Shown piece after piece: positions 55,473 through 64,000 of a DNA stretch of 64,000 nt (its first letter is position 1; each line of letters opens with the position of its first letter). Location of the stretch: positions 62,001 to 126,000 of the forward strand of contig NZ_JABAEF010000011.1 of NCBI RefSeq assembly GCF_023701945.1, given 5' to 3'. The DNA comes from Rhizobium sp. CG5 (lineage in GTDB: Bacteria > Pseudomonadota > Alphaproteobacteria > Rhizobiales > Rhizobiaceae). The notes beneath the pieces are model-generated. The model had not been told where the DNA came from. It saw only the letters and a program-made list of their open reading frames with translations, and did no database searches. The position numbers were made by a program, and so were the translations under genes.

Positions 55473-55549
55473 GATGCTCATTCCTCCCGAGCGCAGTTCG
55501 ACGACGGGTCCTCCCCGCACGGATGCGGGGAGGACTATGGAAGCGAGGC

Positions 55550-56812
55550 TTACTTTGCGTCGTCGATCGCCTTGACCAGCTCTTCGACGGCCTGGTCGGA
55601 GCTGGTGATCTGGCCGTGAACGAACTTCGTCACGACGTCCTTGTAGGCGTTGGCAACCGCCGGAGGCGCGCCATAACCCTGGGCCAGCGAGCCGAACAGC
55701 GTGCCGCCGTCATTGGCGGCCTTCAGGTCGGCAATGCCCTTCTTGCCGCAAGCATCGAAGTCGGTGTCCGGAACGTCGGTACGGGCCGGAACCGAACCCT
55801 TGACGACGTTGAAAGCCGACTGGAAGCTCTTGGAAAGGGTGGCGGTGGCCAGGGCGACCTGCGCTGCCTTCTGATCATCCGGCACATTGAACATGCCGAA
55901 CATGTCGGAGTTGTAGATCACGCTGCCGTCGGTGCCGGGGAAGCGGTAGCACAGGAAATCGGTGTCCGGGGTCTTCTTGGCGGCGACGAATTCGCCCTTG
56001 GCCCAGTCACCCATGACCTGCACCAGGGCGTCGCCCTTGATGACCATGGCGGTGGCAAGGTTCCAGTCGCGACCGGAGAAGTTGGGATCGACATACTTGA
56101 TGATCTGGCCAAGATTGTCGAAGGACTTCTTCATGGTATCGGACTTCAGCGAGTCCTCGTCGAGCTCGTTGAAGGCCTTCTTGTAGAATTCAGGCCCGCC
56201 GGTCGACAGAACGATGGAGTCGAACATGGTGGCTTCCTGCCAGTTCTGTCCGCCGAGGGCCAGCGGGATCACGCCCGCTGCCTTGGCCTTTTCGAGAAGA
56301 GCGATCAGGTCTTCAAAGGACTTCGGCTCGGTGCCGCCGATCTTGTCCATCACGGCCTTGTTGATCCACAGCCAATTGACCGAGTGGACATTCACCGGGG
56401 CTGCGACCCACTTGCCGTCATAGACCGAGAATTTCTGAAGGGCGGCCGGAACCGACTTGTCCCAGCCTTCCTTGACGGCCGTCTCGGTCAGATCGCCCAT
56501 CACGCCGGCGGCGGCATAGTCGAGCACGGTGTAGCCGAGCATCTGCGAGGCGGTCGGATAGGTTCCGGCTGCGACCATGGCTTTCAGGGCCGTCATGGCC
56601 GCGTCGCCGCCACCGCCGGCAACCGGCACGTCCTTCCAGGCAAAGCCTTCCTTGGCCAGGTCGCCCTTCAGCACGTTGAGTGCTGCGGCCTCACCACCGG
56701 ATGTCCACCAGTGCAGCATCTGCACTTCCTTGACGTCGGCAGCCCGCGCCGCCGTGACCGCCCCAGCAAGCGCCAGTGCGATGACGGACGTGGTTGTCAA
56801 AAACTTAGTCAT
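55550..56812 (-). CDS. CUT1 ABC transporter substrate-binding protein
   Basis: This 420-aa family 1 solute-binding protein has a Sec signal peptide ([20 protein letters not shown], cleavage near ARAA-D). [17 protein letters not shown] matches the glucose/mannose-type (GtsA-like) binding proteins. GGAGG precedes ATG 56812. It is separated from the aldehyde dehydrogenase gene by 96 bp holding a stable hairpin. It sets uptake specificity; sugar or sugar-derivative binding is likely, aromatic glycosides are possible. Confidence 0.92.
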   Translation of the reverse strand: MTKFLTTTSVIALALAGAVTAARAADVKEVQMLHWWTSGGEAAALNVLKGDLAKEGFAWKDVPVAGGGGDAAMTALKAMVAAGTYPTASQMLGYTVLDYAAAGVMGDLTETAVKEGWDKSVPAALQKFSVYDGKWVAAPVNVHSVNWLWINKAVMDKIGGTEPKSFEDLIALLEKAKAAGVIPLALGGQNWQEATMFDSIVLSTGGPEFYKKAFNELDEDSLKSDTMKKSFDNLGQIIKYVDPNFSGRDWNLATAMVIKGDALVQVMGDWAKGEFVAAKKTPDTDFLCYRFPGTDGSVIYNSDMFGMFNVPDDQKAAQVALATATLSKSFQSAFNVVKGSVPARTDVPDTDFDACGKKGIADLKAANDGGTLFGSLAQGYGAPPAVANAYKDVVTKFVHGQITSSDQAVEELVKAIDDAK

Positions 56813-56839
56813 TGAATTCCTCCCAATGCAAGTTTGGAC

Positions 56840-56862
56840 GATGCGGGACCCATTCCCGCATC
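56840..56862. other. Intercistronic hairpin between aldehyde dehydrogenase and binding-protein genes
   Basis: GATGCGGGA and TCCCGCATC form a perfect 9-bp stem around a 5-nt loop, 28 bp before the binding-protein start. No U-run follows on either strand, so it is not a classical terminator. It may block 3'-5' decay and raise expression of the binding protein, which is often needed in excess. Confidence 0.5.
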
Positions 56863-56908
56863 CATTACTCGCCCTCCTCAGGCGTAGTCTCACTGCTGGC
56901 CGAGCCAG

Positions 56909-58420
56909 CTATTCGGTCTTCGGCACCCACCAATTGGTACGGCTGCCGATATGCATGTTGAGCGTCTTGGTTTCCGTGTAATCCTCGACGGCATGCAGGC
57001 CGAGTTCACGGCCGAGGCCGCTCTGCTTGTAGCCGCCGAAGGGAAGCTCGGACGCTCCATCCATGAAAGTGTTCATCCAGATTGTCCCCGCCTTGACCTT
57101 CCGGCCAATCGTCAGACAGGTATCGAAGTCCCGGCTCCAGACGCCGGCCGATAGGCCGTAGTCGATGGAATTCGCAATGGATATTGCTTCTGCTGCAGTG
57201 TCGAACGTCAGCACTGACAAAACAGGACCGAACACCTCCTCGCGGGCGACAGCCATATCCGGCGTTACACCGGACAGAATAGTCGGTGCCATGAACTGGC
57301 CCATGCCGAGGTCCAACCCACCGCCACCATGCGCCACTTCGGCACCGGTCTTCAAGGCGCCGTCGACGAAGCCGTTGATTTTCTCCAGGTGCTGCGGCGT
57401 GATGATCGCACCCACCTGCGTCGTCGGGTCCAGCGGATCGCCAACGCGAACCTTCTGCGCAAGCTCCGCCACGCGGCTGATGACGCTTTCGGCGATGGAC
57501 CTGTGCAGGATCAGCCGCGACCCTGCATTGCAGCATTCCCCGGCGTTGAAATAGGCGCCGAACACCGCCGCATCGATGAACGCATCGAGATCCGCATCCG
57601 GGAAGACGATCTGCGGGTTCTTGCCGCCGAGCTCCAGCGACACCTTTTTCAGCGTCTGGGCCGCATTGGCCATGGTCAACCGGCCGACGCCGGTCGACCC
57701 TGTAAACGACACCACGTCGACGTGTGGATGGGAGGTCATGACCGCACCGACTTCCGGCCCCGTCCCGGTCACGATGTTCACGACGCCTGCCGGAACACCG
57801 GCCTCCAGAAGGATTTCACCCAGCACAACCGTCGAGCCGGAGGTCAGTTCGGAGGGCTTGACCACCGCCGTGCAGCCGGCAGCCAGCGCGAAGGGAAGCT
57901 TCTGCGCGACGATCAGGAACGGAAAGTTCCAGGGCGTAATAATCGAGACCACCCCGATGGCCTCGCGCAGCACGACGCCCAGGGTTCCGTCACCAAGGGT
58001 GTTGTAGCTTTCCCCATGCAGGCTTCGCGCCAGAGCGGCGGCATAGCGCCAGATATCGACAGAGCCAGCGATCTCGCCACGCACCTGGCTGATCGGCTTG
58101 CCGGCCTCGATCGCATCAAGGAACGCCAGTTCTTCGGAGCGGGCAGCAATCAGATCCGCCGCTTTGAGCAGGATGGCTGAGCGCTCCGAGGCCGTCAGGC
58201 GCGGCCAGGGACCCTCTTCGAACGCGTCGCGGGCAGCCTTGATCGCGCGCTCCGCGTCAGCCTTGCTGCCGGCCGCGACCCGGCTGACGACAACGCCATG
58301 GCTCGGCGCGATGCGTTCGATCGGCGCGCCCGTGCCCTGCTCCCATTTGCCGCCGATCAGCATGCCGAACTCGCGGGCCTTGTGATTGGCAAGCGCCGTT
58401 GGGTTCACCAGAACCGTCAT
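56909..58420 (-). CDS. NAD(P)-dependent aldehyde dehydrogenase
   Basis: This 503-aa ALDH has the cofactor motif SFTGSTGVGR, catalytic Glu in SLELGGKNP and catalytic Cys in NAGECCNAGSR, then EEVFGPVLSVLTF. It resembles betaine-aldehyde/vanillin-type enzymes. The ATG directly follows the stop of the enoyl-CoA hydratase gene. It would oxidise the aldehyde produced by the GMC enzymes, or one released by a hydratase/aldolase. Substrate unknown. Confidence 0.92.
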   Translation of the reverse strand: MTVLVNPTALANHKAREFGMLIGGKWEQGTGAPIERIAPSHGVVVSRVAAGSKADAERAIKAARDAFEEGPWPRLTASERSAILLKAADLIAARSEELAFLDAIEAGKPISQVRGEIAGSVDIWRYAAALARSLHGESYNTLGDGTLGVVLREAIGVVSIITPWNFPFLIVAQKLPFALAAGCTAVVKPSELTSGSTVVLGEILLEAGVPAGVVNIVTGTGPEVGAVMTSHPHVDVVSFTGSTGVGRLTMANAAQTLKKVSLELGGKNPQIVFPDADLDAFIDAAVFGAYFNAGECCNAGSRLILHRSIAESVISRVAELAQKVRVGDPLDPTTQVGAIITPQHLEKINGFVDGALKTGAEVAHGGGGLDLGMGQFMAPTILSGVTPDMAVAREEVFGPVLSVLTFDTAAEAISIANSIDYGLSAGVWSRDFDTCLTIGRKVKAGTIWMNTFMDGASELPFGGYKQSGLGRELGLHAVEDYTETKTLNMHIGSRTNWWVPKTE

Positions 58421-59200
58421 TTACCATTCTCCCTTGAAGTGTGCGGGGCGCTTTTCCGTAAAGGAAAGAACGCCTTCCTTGAGATCGCCGGTCTTGGCCG
58501 CGAGGATCGAGCCAAGCGCCTCGACGGCGGCTCCGGTATCCTCGCCGCTTGCAGAAGCGATCATCAGCTTGACGATTTCGACCGCGGCTGGGCCGCGCGA
58601 TGCGACGCGCTGCGCGTATTCGAGGGCGTGGGTGAGGGAGCCGCCCGTCGGCGCCACGTGATCGACAAGGCCGAGCAGCTTGGCGTCTTCGGCTCCGAAA
58701 ACCTCACCGCCAAGTGCCATGCGACGCACAATCTGTGCGCCGAAACGCTTGACCAGCCGCTGGGTGCCGGACCAGCCGGGAACCATGCCAAGCCCCGTCT
58801 CCGGCAACCCGATGCGAATATGCTGTTCGGCGATGCGGATATCGGCGATCCCTGCCAGTTCCAGCCCGCCGCCAAGCGCATGGCCGTTCAGCGCCGCCAC
58901 CAGTGGCATGCGCAGCGTTGCAAGGCGCTCGAACACGCGGTGCCCACGGCGCACCCAGGCGTGACCGAATTCCTCGGGGCGCATGCCGCCCCAGGCACGA
59001 ATATCGCCACCCGCGGAAAAGCCCTTGCCTTCCCCCGTCAGCACCGCAACCCGGATATCCGGATCAGCTTCGATGGCATCGGCGGCACCGGAGAGTGCTG
59101 CGAGCATATCGAGATCAAGCGCGTTGAGCTTTTCCGGACGGCAGATCGTCAGGACGGCAACAGGCCCGTCTTTTTCGATGCGAACGGTTCCACTAGCCAT
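58421..59200 (-). CDS. Enoyl-CoA hydratase/isomerase-family protein
   Basis: This 259-aa crotonase-fold enzyme has the oxyanion-hole motif GFSAGGDIRAWGG and HALGGGLELAGIADIRIA with the first catalytic Glu position. IGLPETGLGMVPGWSGTQRL holds the second. Both Glu residues of true hydratases are present. Its start overlaps the CoA-transferase stop by 8 bp. It would act on an unsaturated acyl-CoA made by that transferase. Confidence 0.91.
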   Translation of the reverse strand: MASGTVRIEKDGPVAVLTICRPEKLNALDLDMLAALSGAADAIEADPDIRVAVLTGEGKGFSAGGDIRAWGGMRPEEFGHAWVRRGHRVFERLATLRMPLVAALNGHALGGGLELAGIADIRIAEQHIRIGLPETGLGMVPGWSGTQRLVKRFGAQIVRRMALGGEVFGAEDAKLLGLVDHVAPTGGSLTHALEYAQRVASRGPAAVEIVKLMIASASGEDTGAAVEALGSILAAKTGDLKEGVLSFTEKRPAHFKGEW

Positions 59201-60806
59201 GGGCGAGCCCCTCCAGCGTGCGGATGGGCTTTACCGGAAGCGAAAGGCCAATCGGCCCTTCGCCAAACAGGCTAGCATCCATGGTCTTGAGTTGCGGCGA
59301 CACGATCAGCGGGAACTCGGCCTGGTCCAAGATATGGGATAGCAGGTCCACGCCGGGGGCGATTTCGGTCAGGACGATGCCGTCCGGCGTCAGCTTCATC
59401 ACAGCGCGCTCCGTGACATAGGTGATATCCTGTCCCTGCTCGACGGCACGGCGGCCGGAGAAGGTGACATGTTCCACCTCGTTGACAAGCTTCTTCAGCT
59501 TGCCCTCCTTTTCGATCACCAGCTTCCCATCGCGGATGCTAAGCTTTGCGCCCGCATTGAACATGCCGGAAAACACGATCTTGCGCGCCCGCGCCGTGAT
59601 ATCGACGAAGCCGCCCGCCCCTGCCGTCACATGCGGACGGAAAGACAGCTTGGACACGTTGACTGATCCGTCGCGACCGATCTCAAGGAAGGACAGAAGC
59701 GATGCATCAAAGCCCGCGCCCTGAAAATAGGTGAACTGATAGGGCGACGGCATGAAGGCATCGGCATTGGAGGCGCAGCCAAAGGCGAAGTCCAGAAGCG
59801 GCACGCCCCCCACGGCGCCCTGCTCGATCACCCAGGTGACGGAGCCGTGAAGGCCTTCTTCCAGAAGGATGCGCGGCACGTTCGCCGAAATGCCGAAACC
59901 GAGATTGACGCAGCTGTCCGCTTGAAGCTCCTGGGCAACGCGCCGGGCGATGACCTTCTGGATATTGAACTCCGGCACACGGAAGGACGACAGCGGACGC
60001 ATCAGTTCGCCCGAGATCGCCGGGTCATAATCCGTCTGGGTCGTCTGCTTCTGGTCCGGATCAACGACGACATAGTCGACGAGCATGCCCGGAACCCGCA
60101 CGTCATGCGGCCGCAGCGAACCTTCTTTGGTAATGCGCTTGACCTGCGCAATGACGATGCCGCCATTGTTGCGGGCAGCAAGCGCCTGATCGAGCCCGCC
60201 GAGATAGGCGCCCTCATGCTCATAGGTGAGGTTGCCCCGTTCATCAGCCGTGGTTGCGCGGATGATCGCCACCTTCGGGACGATGACCGGGAAGAACAGC
60301 CATTGCTCGCCAGCAAAGGTGATGCGCTCGACAATGGGTTCGGCGGTGGCCGCTTCATTCATCGCGCAGCCCTGACGGGCCGGATCGACGAAGGTATCGA
60401 GGCCGACCTTGGTGATGACGCCCGGCCGCTTGGCCGCCGCCTCGCGATGCATGTCGAACAGGATTCCGGATGGCACGTTGTAGGCCGGGATTTCGTTGCC
60501 CGTCACCATCTGCCAGATCAAGGGCGGTTCCGAGGTGGACGGACCGGACGGATAGGATCCACCGATGATCTTTTTCAGCAGACCCTTGCGCGCGATGTGG
60601 TCGACGCCCTTGATGCCGCTCATGTCGCCGGCGGCAATCGGATGCAGCGTCGTGATGTCCTTGGGATGGCCGGTCTGTTCGAACCGTTCGCCGATCGCCT
60701 TCAGCATGAGATCGGGGCAGCCGAGACCGCTCGACGACGAGACCGAAACGATGGCTCCGTCGGGGATAAGGGCAGCAGCCTCTGCGGGAGTGATATGCTT
60801 GCTCAT
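59193..60806 (-). CDS. Acyl-CoA:carboxylate CoA-transferase (single-chain, YdiF-like)
   Basis: This protein of about 537 aa fuses the alpha and beta CoA-transferase domains. The catalytic Glu is in TWVIEQGAVGGVPLL (ExGxxG), and the N-terminal half has CoA-site-type segments GGSYPSGPSTSEP and YNVPSGILFDMHREAAA. It moves CoA from acyl-CoA to a carboxylic acid, so it would activate the acid formed by oxidation. Start ATG 60806 is uncertain; an in-frame ATG at 60818 is also possible and neither has a strong ribosome site. It follows the lacI gene by 64 bp. Confidence 0.88.
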   Translation of the reverse strand: MSKHITPAEAAALIPDGAIVSVSSSSGLGCPDLMLKAIGERFEQTGHPKDITTLHPIAAGDMSGIKGVDHIARKGLLKKIIGGSYPSGPSTSEPPLIWQMVTGNEIPAYNVPSGILFDMHREAAAKRPGVITKVGLDTFVDPARQGCAMNEAATAEPIVERITFAGEQWLFFPVIVPKVAIIRATTADERGNLTYEHEGAYLGGLDQALAARNNGGIVIAQVKRITKEGSLRPHDVRVPGMLVDYVVVDPDQKQTTQTDYDPAISGELMRPLSSFRVPEFNIQKVIARRVAQELQADSCVNLGFGISANVPRILLEEGLHGSVTWVIEQGAVGGVPLLDFAFGCASNADAFMPSPYQFTYFQGAGFDASLLSFLEIGRDGSVNVSKLSFRPHVTAGAGGFVDITARARKIVFSGMFNAGAKLSIRDGKLVIEKEGKLKKLVNEVEHVTFSGRRAVEQGQDITYVTERAVMKLTPDGIVLTEIAPGVDLLSHILDQAEFPLIVSPQLKTMDASLFGEGPIGLSLPVKPIRTLEGLAHG

Positions 60807-60870
60807 GATCAAACTCATATTCCAGATTGAATATTCACGGCGCAGAGTGCCGGTGATGGCCAACGGATCG

Positions 60871-61917
60871 TCATAGCGGCGCCTCCGCACTGCCCCTGAC
60901 CGTGGCGCCGCAACTTTCCCGTACGATCAGACGAACGGCGGTGGTGACGGACTCGGCTTCGACTTTTCCGGCATTGATCTGCTTCAGCAGAAGCTGGGCC
61001 GCTTTCTGCCCCATGCCCTGCGGATCCACGGAAACCGTCGTGAGCGACGGAACGGCAGTCTTTGCCTCGATCACATCGTCGAAACCGACCACCCCGAATT
61101 TAGGCCCGGCCTCAAGGCCCTGCACCCGCAATCCGTCGCAGACACCGAAGGCAACGGCATCATTGAAGCAGACCGCGGCCGTCGGGGGCTCAGGCAGCTT
61201 CAAAGCTCGGCCGATCGCATCGACACCCCCTGCCCTCGACGCACTGGATGCAATCACATAATCCGCATGGAGCTCGTGCCCGACCGCCTGAAGGCCCTCG
61301 CAATAGCCGCGATAGCGCTCCTGGAAGACCATGATGTCCGGATAGCCGCCGAGAAACGCGATCCGCTTGTGGCCAAGTCCTGCCAGATGTTTCACACCTG
61401 CCAGCGTGCCCGCCGCATTGTCGGACACCAGCGACGAGCATTTGGCGCCTGGAATATTGCGAACGGCCGTGACAACCGGGATCCCGGCCTCCGTCACCGC
61501 TTTCAAGTCCAGAGCGGTCGTTTCCCTTGCCGGAGATATGATCAAGCCGGAAATTCCATGTTCGCGCATGGATGCGATGACTTCCTGCTGCCGATCCACC
61601 CGCTCCGCCGTATTGGCCAGGAACTGCACGAAGCCAGCCGACTGCACGACGGTGTCGACGCCCACTGCAAGCTCTGCGAAGAACCCGTTCGTCAGGTCGT
61701 TGACGACCATTCCGATGATCTTGGTATTGCCCGACGTCTGGCGCAGCGTCGCCGCACCCCGGTTATAGACATAACCCAGCTCCCGCATCACCACGGTGAC
61801 CTTGGCGCGCGTTGCCTCATTGACGAGAGGCGACCCCTGGAGGACGAGCGAGACGGTGGATTTGGACACACCGGCAGCACGCGCAATATCGATGACCGTC
61901 ACGCGTCCTTTCGCCAT
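60871..61917 (-). CDS. LacI-family regulator, first gene of its own operon
   Basis: This 348-aa regulator has the HTH TVIDIARAAGVSKSTVSLVLQ, hinge NRGAATLRQ, and a sugar-binding-type effector domain (IIGMVVNDLTNGFFAELAVG). ATG 61917 has GGAGGGG upstream; the longer open frame is not used. It is co-directional with the CoA-transferase gene. The only clear operator lies before lacI itself, so it is probably autoregulated together with the ten downstream genes. Confidence 0.92.
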   Translation of the reverse strand: MAKGRVTVIDIARAAGVSKSTVSLVLQGSPLVNEATRAKVTVVMRELGYVYNRGAATLRQTSGNTKIIGMVVNDLTNGFFAELAVGVDTVVQSAGFVQFLANTAERVDRQQEVIASMREHGISGLIISPARETTALDLKAVTEAGIPVVTAVRNIPGAKCSSLVSDNAAGTLAGVKHLAGLGHKRIAFLGGYPDIMVFQERYRGYCEGLQAVGHELHADYVIASSASRAGGVDAIGRALKLPEPPTAAVCFNDAVAFGVCDGLRVQGLEAGPKFGVVGFDDVIEAKTAVPSLTTVSVDPQGMGQKAAQLLLKQINAGKVEAESVTTAVRLIVRESCGATVRGSAEAPL

Positions 61918-61954
61918 CGACCCCTCCCCAAGGATACTCTCCGTCCTGGAAAAG

Positions 61955-61983
61955 GGTTTATTGGAACGTTCCAAATCGGTCAA
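61955..61983 (-). promoter_or_regulatory. Promoter and LacI operator of the second catabolic operon
   Basis: On the minus strand TTGACC (61983-61978) and TAAACC (61960-61955) are 17 bp apart. The spacer holds the perfect 14-bp palindrome TTGGAACGTTCCAA (61961-61974) with central CG. This gives direct competition between repressor and polymerase and a leader of about 30 nt. Confidence 0.8.
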
Positions 61984-62328
61984 GCGATTTTTCTGCTGAA
62001 GCGCGTTGCATGAGATCCGAAAGATGACAGGAACGAAAGAAAACGGCTGCTGATGCGGTATCTCACGCACAGAATCTGGTTCCGACGCAGAGAGACCCCG
62101 TGGGAGTTGGATCGTTCCATATATTAGCGGGCGACCGGTGCCTGTATAGACTGATCTCAAGGGCTGCCGCTTGTTGCTCGGTTCGCTTGGAGAGATCATC
62201 GGCCGCCCTGACCGTCCGATGCCAATCTTCGAAGGGCTACGCTGCTTATCCGGGTGATCAGACTTTGGTCCCTATCCGGCGCCATGGGTCCGACTTCTTT
62301 GGGCCCGTGGAATGCGCTATGAACGAGC
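61984..62328. other. Intergenic region before the sensor-kinase gene
   Basis: This 345-bp stretch must contain the promoter of the sensor kinase gene, but no clear -35/-10 pair or dyad was found. Short open frames here show no recognisable similarity. An out-of-frame ATG at 62319 overlaps the leader. Confidence 0.35.
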
Positions 62329-63711
62329 ATGGAGAGAACATCGGACACCAAGGACGTGCGGGCACCGACTGGAGGCACAAGTCTTGCCCGGCAGTTCGTG
62401 CTGGCAGCAGCAGGTGTCCTTCTGTTCGGCATGTCGATGATCGGCTTCTGGGTGAGCGGGCGCATCGAAGATTCCGTCATCCACAACGCAGCGGCGGCAA
62501 CGGCGCTCTACGTGGACAGCATCATTGCGCCGCTGACGCAGGAGCTGGCAAAATCCAATACCTTGGGCGAAGGCGCGCGTGTTGCGCTCACAGAGACGCT
62601 CTCCCAGGGCGTCCTCAGGGAAAAACTGATTGCCTTCAAGATCTGGAAGCCCGACGGCACGATCGTCTTCAGCAACGAGGATGGCGCGATCGGCAAGCGT
62701 TTCGAGATGACCGACGGGCTGGTGACGGCCAAGGCTGGACAGATCCATGCGGAATTCAACCAACTCGAAGGACCGGAAAACGAGGTTGAGCGCCTGAGCG
62801 GCCTTCCGCTGCTGGAAATCTACAGCCCGATCCGCGAACCCTGGTCCGGCGACATCATCGGCATCGCCGAGTTCTACGAGAACGGCGTCGATCTCAGCTC
62901 CGAACTGACCAGTGCGCGGCTGCAAAGCTGGCTGGTCGTCGGCGTGGTGACGCTGGTGATGTTCGCCTTGCTGTTTGGCATCGTCGCCCGCGGCAGCCGT
63001 CTGATCACCCGCCAAAGAGTGGCCCTCGACGAAAAGGTGGAAACGCTATCGGCGCTGCTGGCGCAAAACCAGGCACTGCGCCGCCGCGTCGACCAGGCGA
63101 CCCATCGCACCGCCGACCTCAACGAGCGCTACCTGCGGCGTCTCTCGGCGGAGCTTCACGACGGACCGGCGCAATTGCTGGCCTTCGCGTCGCTGCGGCT
63201 CGGGTCGATCCTGCCGGCCGGATCGACCAATCAGGATGGTGAACGGGTCAAGACGGCACTGGACGATGCGATGCGCGACATCCGCAATATCTGCCGAGGC
63301 CTGACATTGCCCGAGCTGGACGGGCTCGGCGTCGAGGACGTCTTGAGGCGCGTCATCGCGGCGCATGAAAGCCGGACCGGAACGCGCGTCGCCTTCACCT
63401 GCGATCCCGCACTTCCCGACCTGTCGAAAGCCGAGAAGATCTGCGCCTATCGCTTCGTCCAGGAAACGCTCAACAATGCCGCCCGCCACGCCGCCGGCAT
63501 CGGTCAGCAGGTGACGGCCTCGGCGGCGGGCAGCGGGATCGAGATCACCGTCAGCGACAAGGGGCCGGGATTTAATCGGCGCACAGCCGGTGAAGGCCTC
63601 GGTCTTCTGGGGCTTGAGGAACGGATTGCCGGTCTCGGCGGAAAGCTCGACCTCGATTCGCAAAACGGCGCGCGCCTGACGATGCGCCTGCCAGGGAACA
63701 CAGGACCATGA
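62329..63711 (+). CDS. NarL-type sensor histidine kinase
   Basis: This 460-aa membrane kinase has TM1 at about 20-42, a periplasmic sensor domain at about 43-200, TM2 at about 200-222, then a coiled-coil linker. The HisKA_3 region RRLSAELHDGPAQLLAFASL carries phospho-acceptor His277. The ATPase domain has QETLNNAARHAAG (N box), VSDKGPGF (G1) and GEGLGLLGLEERI (G2). The sensor domain is not recognised. The start codon ATG 62329 has only a weak ribosome site. The stop overlaps the response regulator start by 4 bp. It is divergent from the LacI operon. Confidence 0.92.
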   Translation: MERTSDTKDVRAPTGGTSLARQFVLAAAGVLLFGMSMIGFWVSGRIEDSVIHNAAAATALYVDSIIAPLTQELAKSNTLGEGARVALTETLSQGVLREKLIAFKIWKPDGTIVFSNEDGAIGKRFEMTDGLVTAKAGQIHAEFNQLEGPENEVERLSGLPLLEIYSPIREPWSGDIIGIAEFYENGVDLSSELTSARLQSWLVVGVVTLVMFALLFGIVARGSRLITRQRVALDEKVETLSALLAQNQALRRRVDQATHRTADLNERYLRRLSAELHDGPAQLLAFASLRLGSILPAGSTNQDGERVKTALDDAMRDIRNICRGLTLPELDGLGVEDVLRRVIAAHESRTGTRVAFTCDPALPDLSKAEKICAYRFVQETLNNAARHAAGIGQQVTASAAGSGIEITVSDKGPGFNRRTAGEGLGLLGLEERIAGLGGKLDLDSQNGARLTMRLPGNTGP

Positions 63712-64000
63712 CCGAACATACCATCCGCATCCTCGTCGTCGATGATCATCCGATGTTTCGGGACGGTGTTTCGAGAAGCCTTTCGGAACAGCAGGACCTT
63801 GAGGTCTGCGGCGAGGGCGCGTCCGCCGACGAGGCGATCCGGCTTGACCGGCAGCTGAAGCCCGACGTCATCCTGCTCGATCTTTCCATGCCGGGCGGCG
63901 GCCTCAATGCCCTGCGCCTTATCCTCGAACAGTCCCCTGACGCCCGGGTCGTCGTGCTGACGGCATCGGAGGCCGACGAGGATGTGCTGATGGCGCTGAA
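63708..64000 (+). CDS. Response regulator, 3' partial (NarL/FixJ-type partner)
   Basis: The first 97 codons run to the window end. They form a receiver domain: ILVVDDHPMFRDGV with the acidic pocket, VILLDLSMPGGG with phospho-acceptor Asp58, and VVVLTASEADED with the conserved Thr. The C-terminal output domain is outside the window; pairing with a HisKA_3 kinase predicts a LuxR-type HTH. It starts in an ATGA overlap with the kinase stop. Confidence 0.92.
   Translation, partial: MTEHTIRILVVDDHPMFRDGVSRSLSEQQDLEVCGEGASADEAIRLDRQLKPDVILLDLSMPGGGLNALRLILEQSPDARVVVLTASEADEDVLMAL

Noticed and set aside
56840..56862. Rho-independent terminator between aldehyde dehydrogenase and binding-protein genes
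   Set aside because: No T-run follows the stem on the transcribed strand.

Overview
The window looks like a chromosomal or chromid segment from a Rhizobiaceae-type alphaproteobacterium (Rhizobium/Agrobacterium/Neorhizobium/Sinorhizobium group). The reasons are high GC content, dense operons with 4-bp start/stop overlaps, a large load of ABC uptake systems with LacI and LysR regulators, a CyaC-type haem/iron-sulfur adenylate cyclase, and a FitAB-type toxin-antitoxin pair. No rRNA, tRNA or CRISPR was seen. The first gene is cut at its 5' end and the last at its 3' end.

Region 1 (1-12411) combines surface polysaccharide genes with nucleotide signalling. It holds a GT4 glycosyltransferase, a NodB-like deacetylase, a DXD glycosyltransferase, a DUF3095 protein with class III cyclase-like motifs, and a UDP-glucuronate 4-epimerase-like enzyme. 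A co-directional cassette follows: an ABC exporter-like protein whose nucleotide-binding motifs are all destroyed, a cyclic-nucleotide-binding protein, a metallo-beta-lactamase-fold hydrolase and a CyaC-type adenylate cyclase. A secreted polysaccharide lyase-like protein closes the region. The cassette is the most unusual system here: one compact locus appears to hold cAMP synthesis, binding and possibly breakdown, plus a dead-ATPase membrane protein.

Region 2 (12412-22507) starts with a 256-bp nested palindromic element. It is followed by a four-gene peptide-type ABC importer and by three glycosyltransferases, two of which are MurG-like paralogues flanking a GT4 enzyme.

Region 3 (22508-26572) is a small accessory patch: a Zn/Cd/Pb P1B-ATPase with a textbook MerR-type promoter, a PIN-toxin/antitoxin pair with its own dyad operator, and a fragment of an IS256-family transposase.

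Region 4 (26573-38257) is a nine-gene minus-strand operon encoding an amidase, a branched-chain-type ABC importer, a GMC oxidoreductase, an aldehyde dehydrogenase and an HDAC-family deacylase. A LysR regulator is divergent from it. The enzyme set suggests uptake and stepwise hydrolysis and oxidation of an amide or N-acyl amino-alcohol.

Region 5 (38395-46944) is a seven-gene CUT1-type ABC operon with two different ATPases, a small membrane protein and a dihydroxyacetone-kinase-family enzyme. A LacI regulator is divergent, and two perfect 16-bp operators lie in between. The likely substrate is a polyol, triose or tetrulose.

Region 6 (47043-61917) is a second LacI-controlled operon of 11 genes on the minus strand: LacI, CoA-transferase, enoyl-CoA hydratase, aldehyde dehydrogenase, CUT1 ABC importer, two GMC oxidoreductases and a fumarate-reductase-like flavoprotein. 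A perfect palindrome lies exactly between the inferred -35 and -10 boxes upstream of lacI. The substrate cannot be named from sequence, but oxidation of a sugar- or polyol-like compound to an acid, then CoA activation, fits.

Region 7 (62329-64000) holds a NarL-type sensor kinase overlapping the start of its response regulator.
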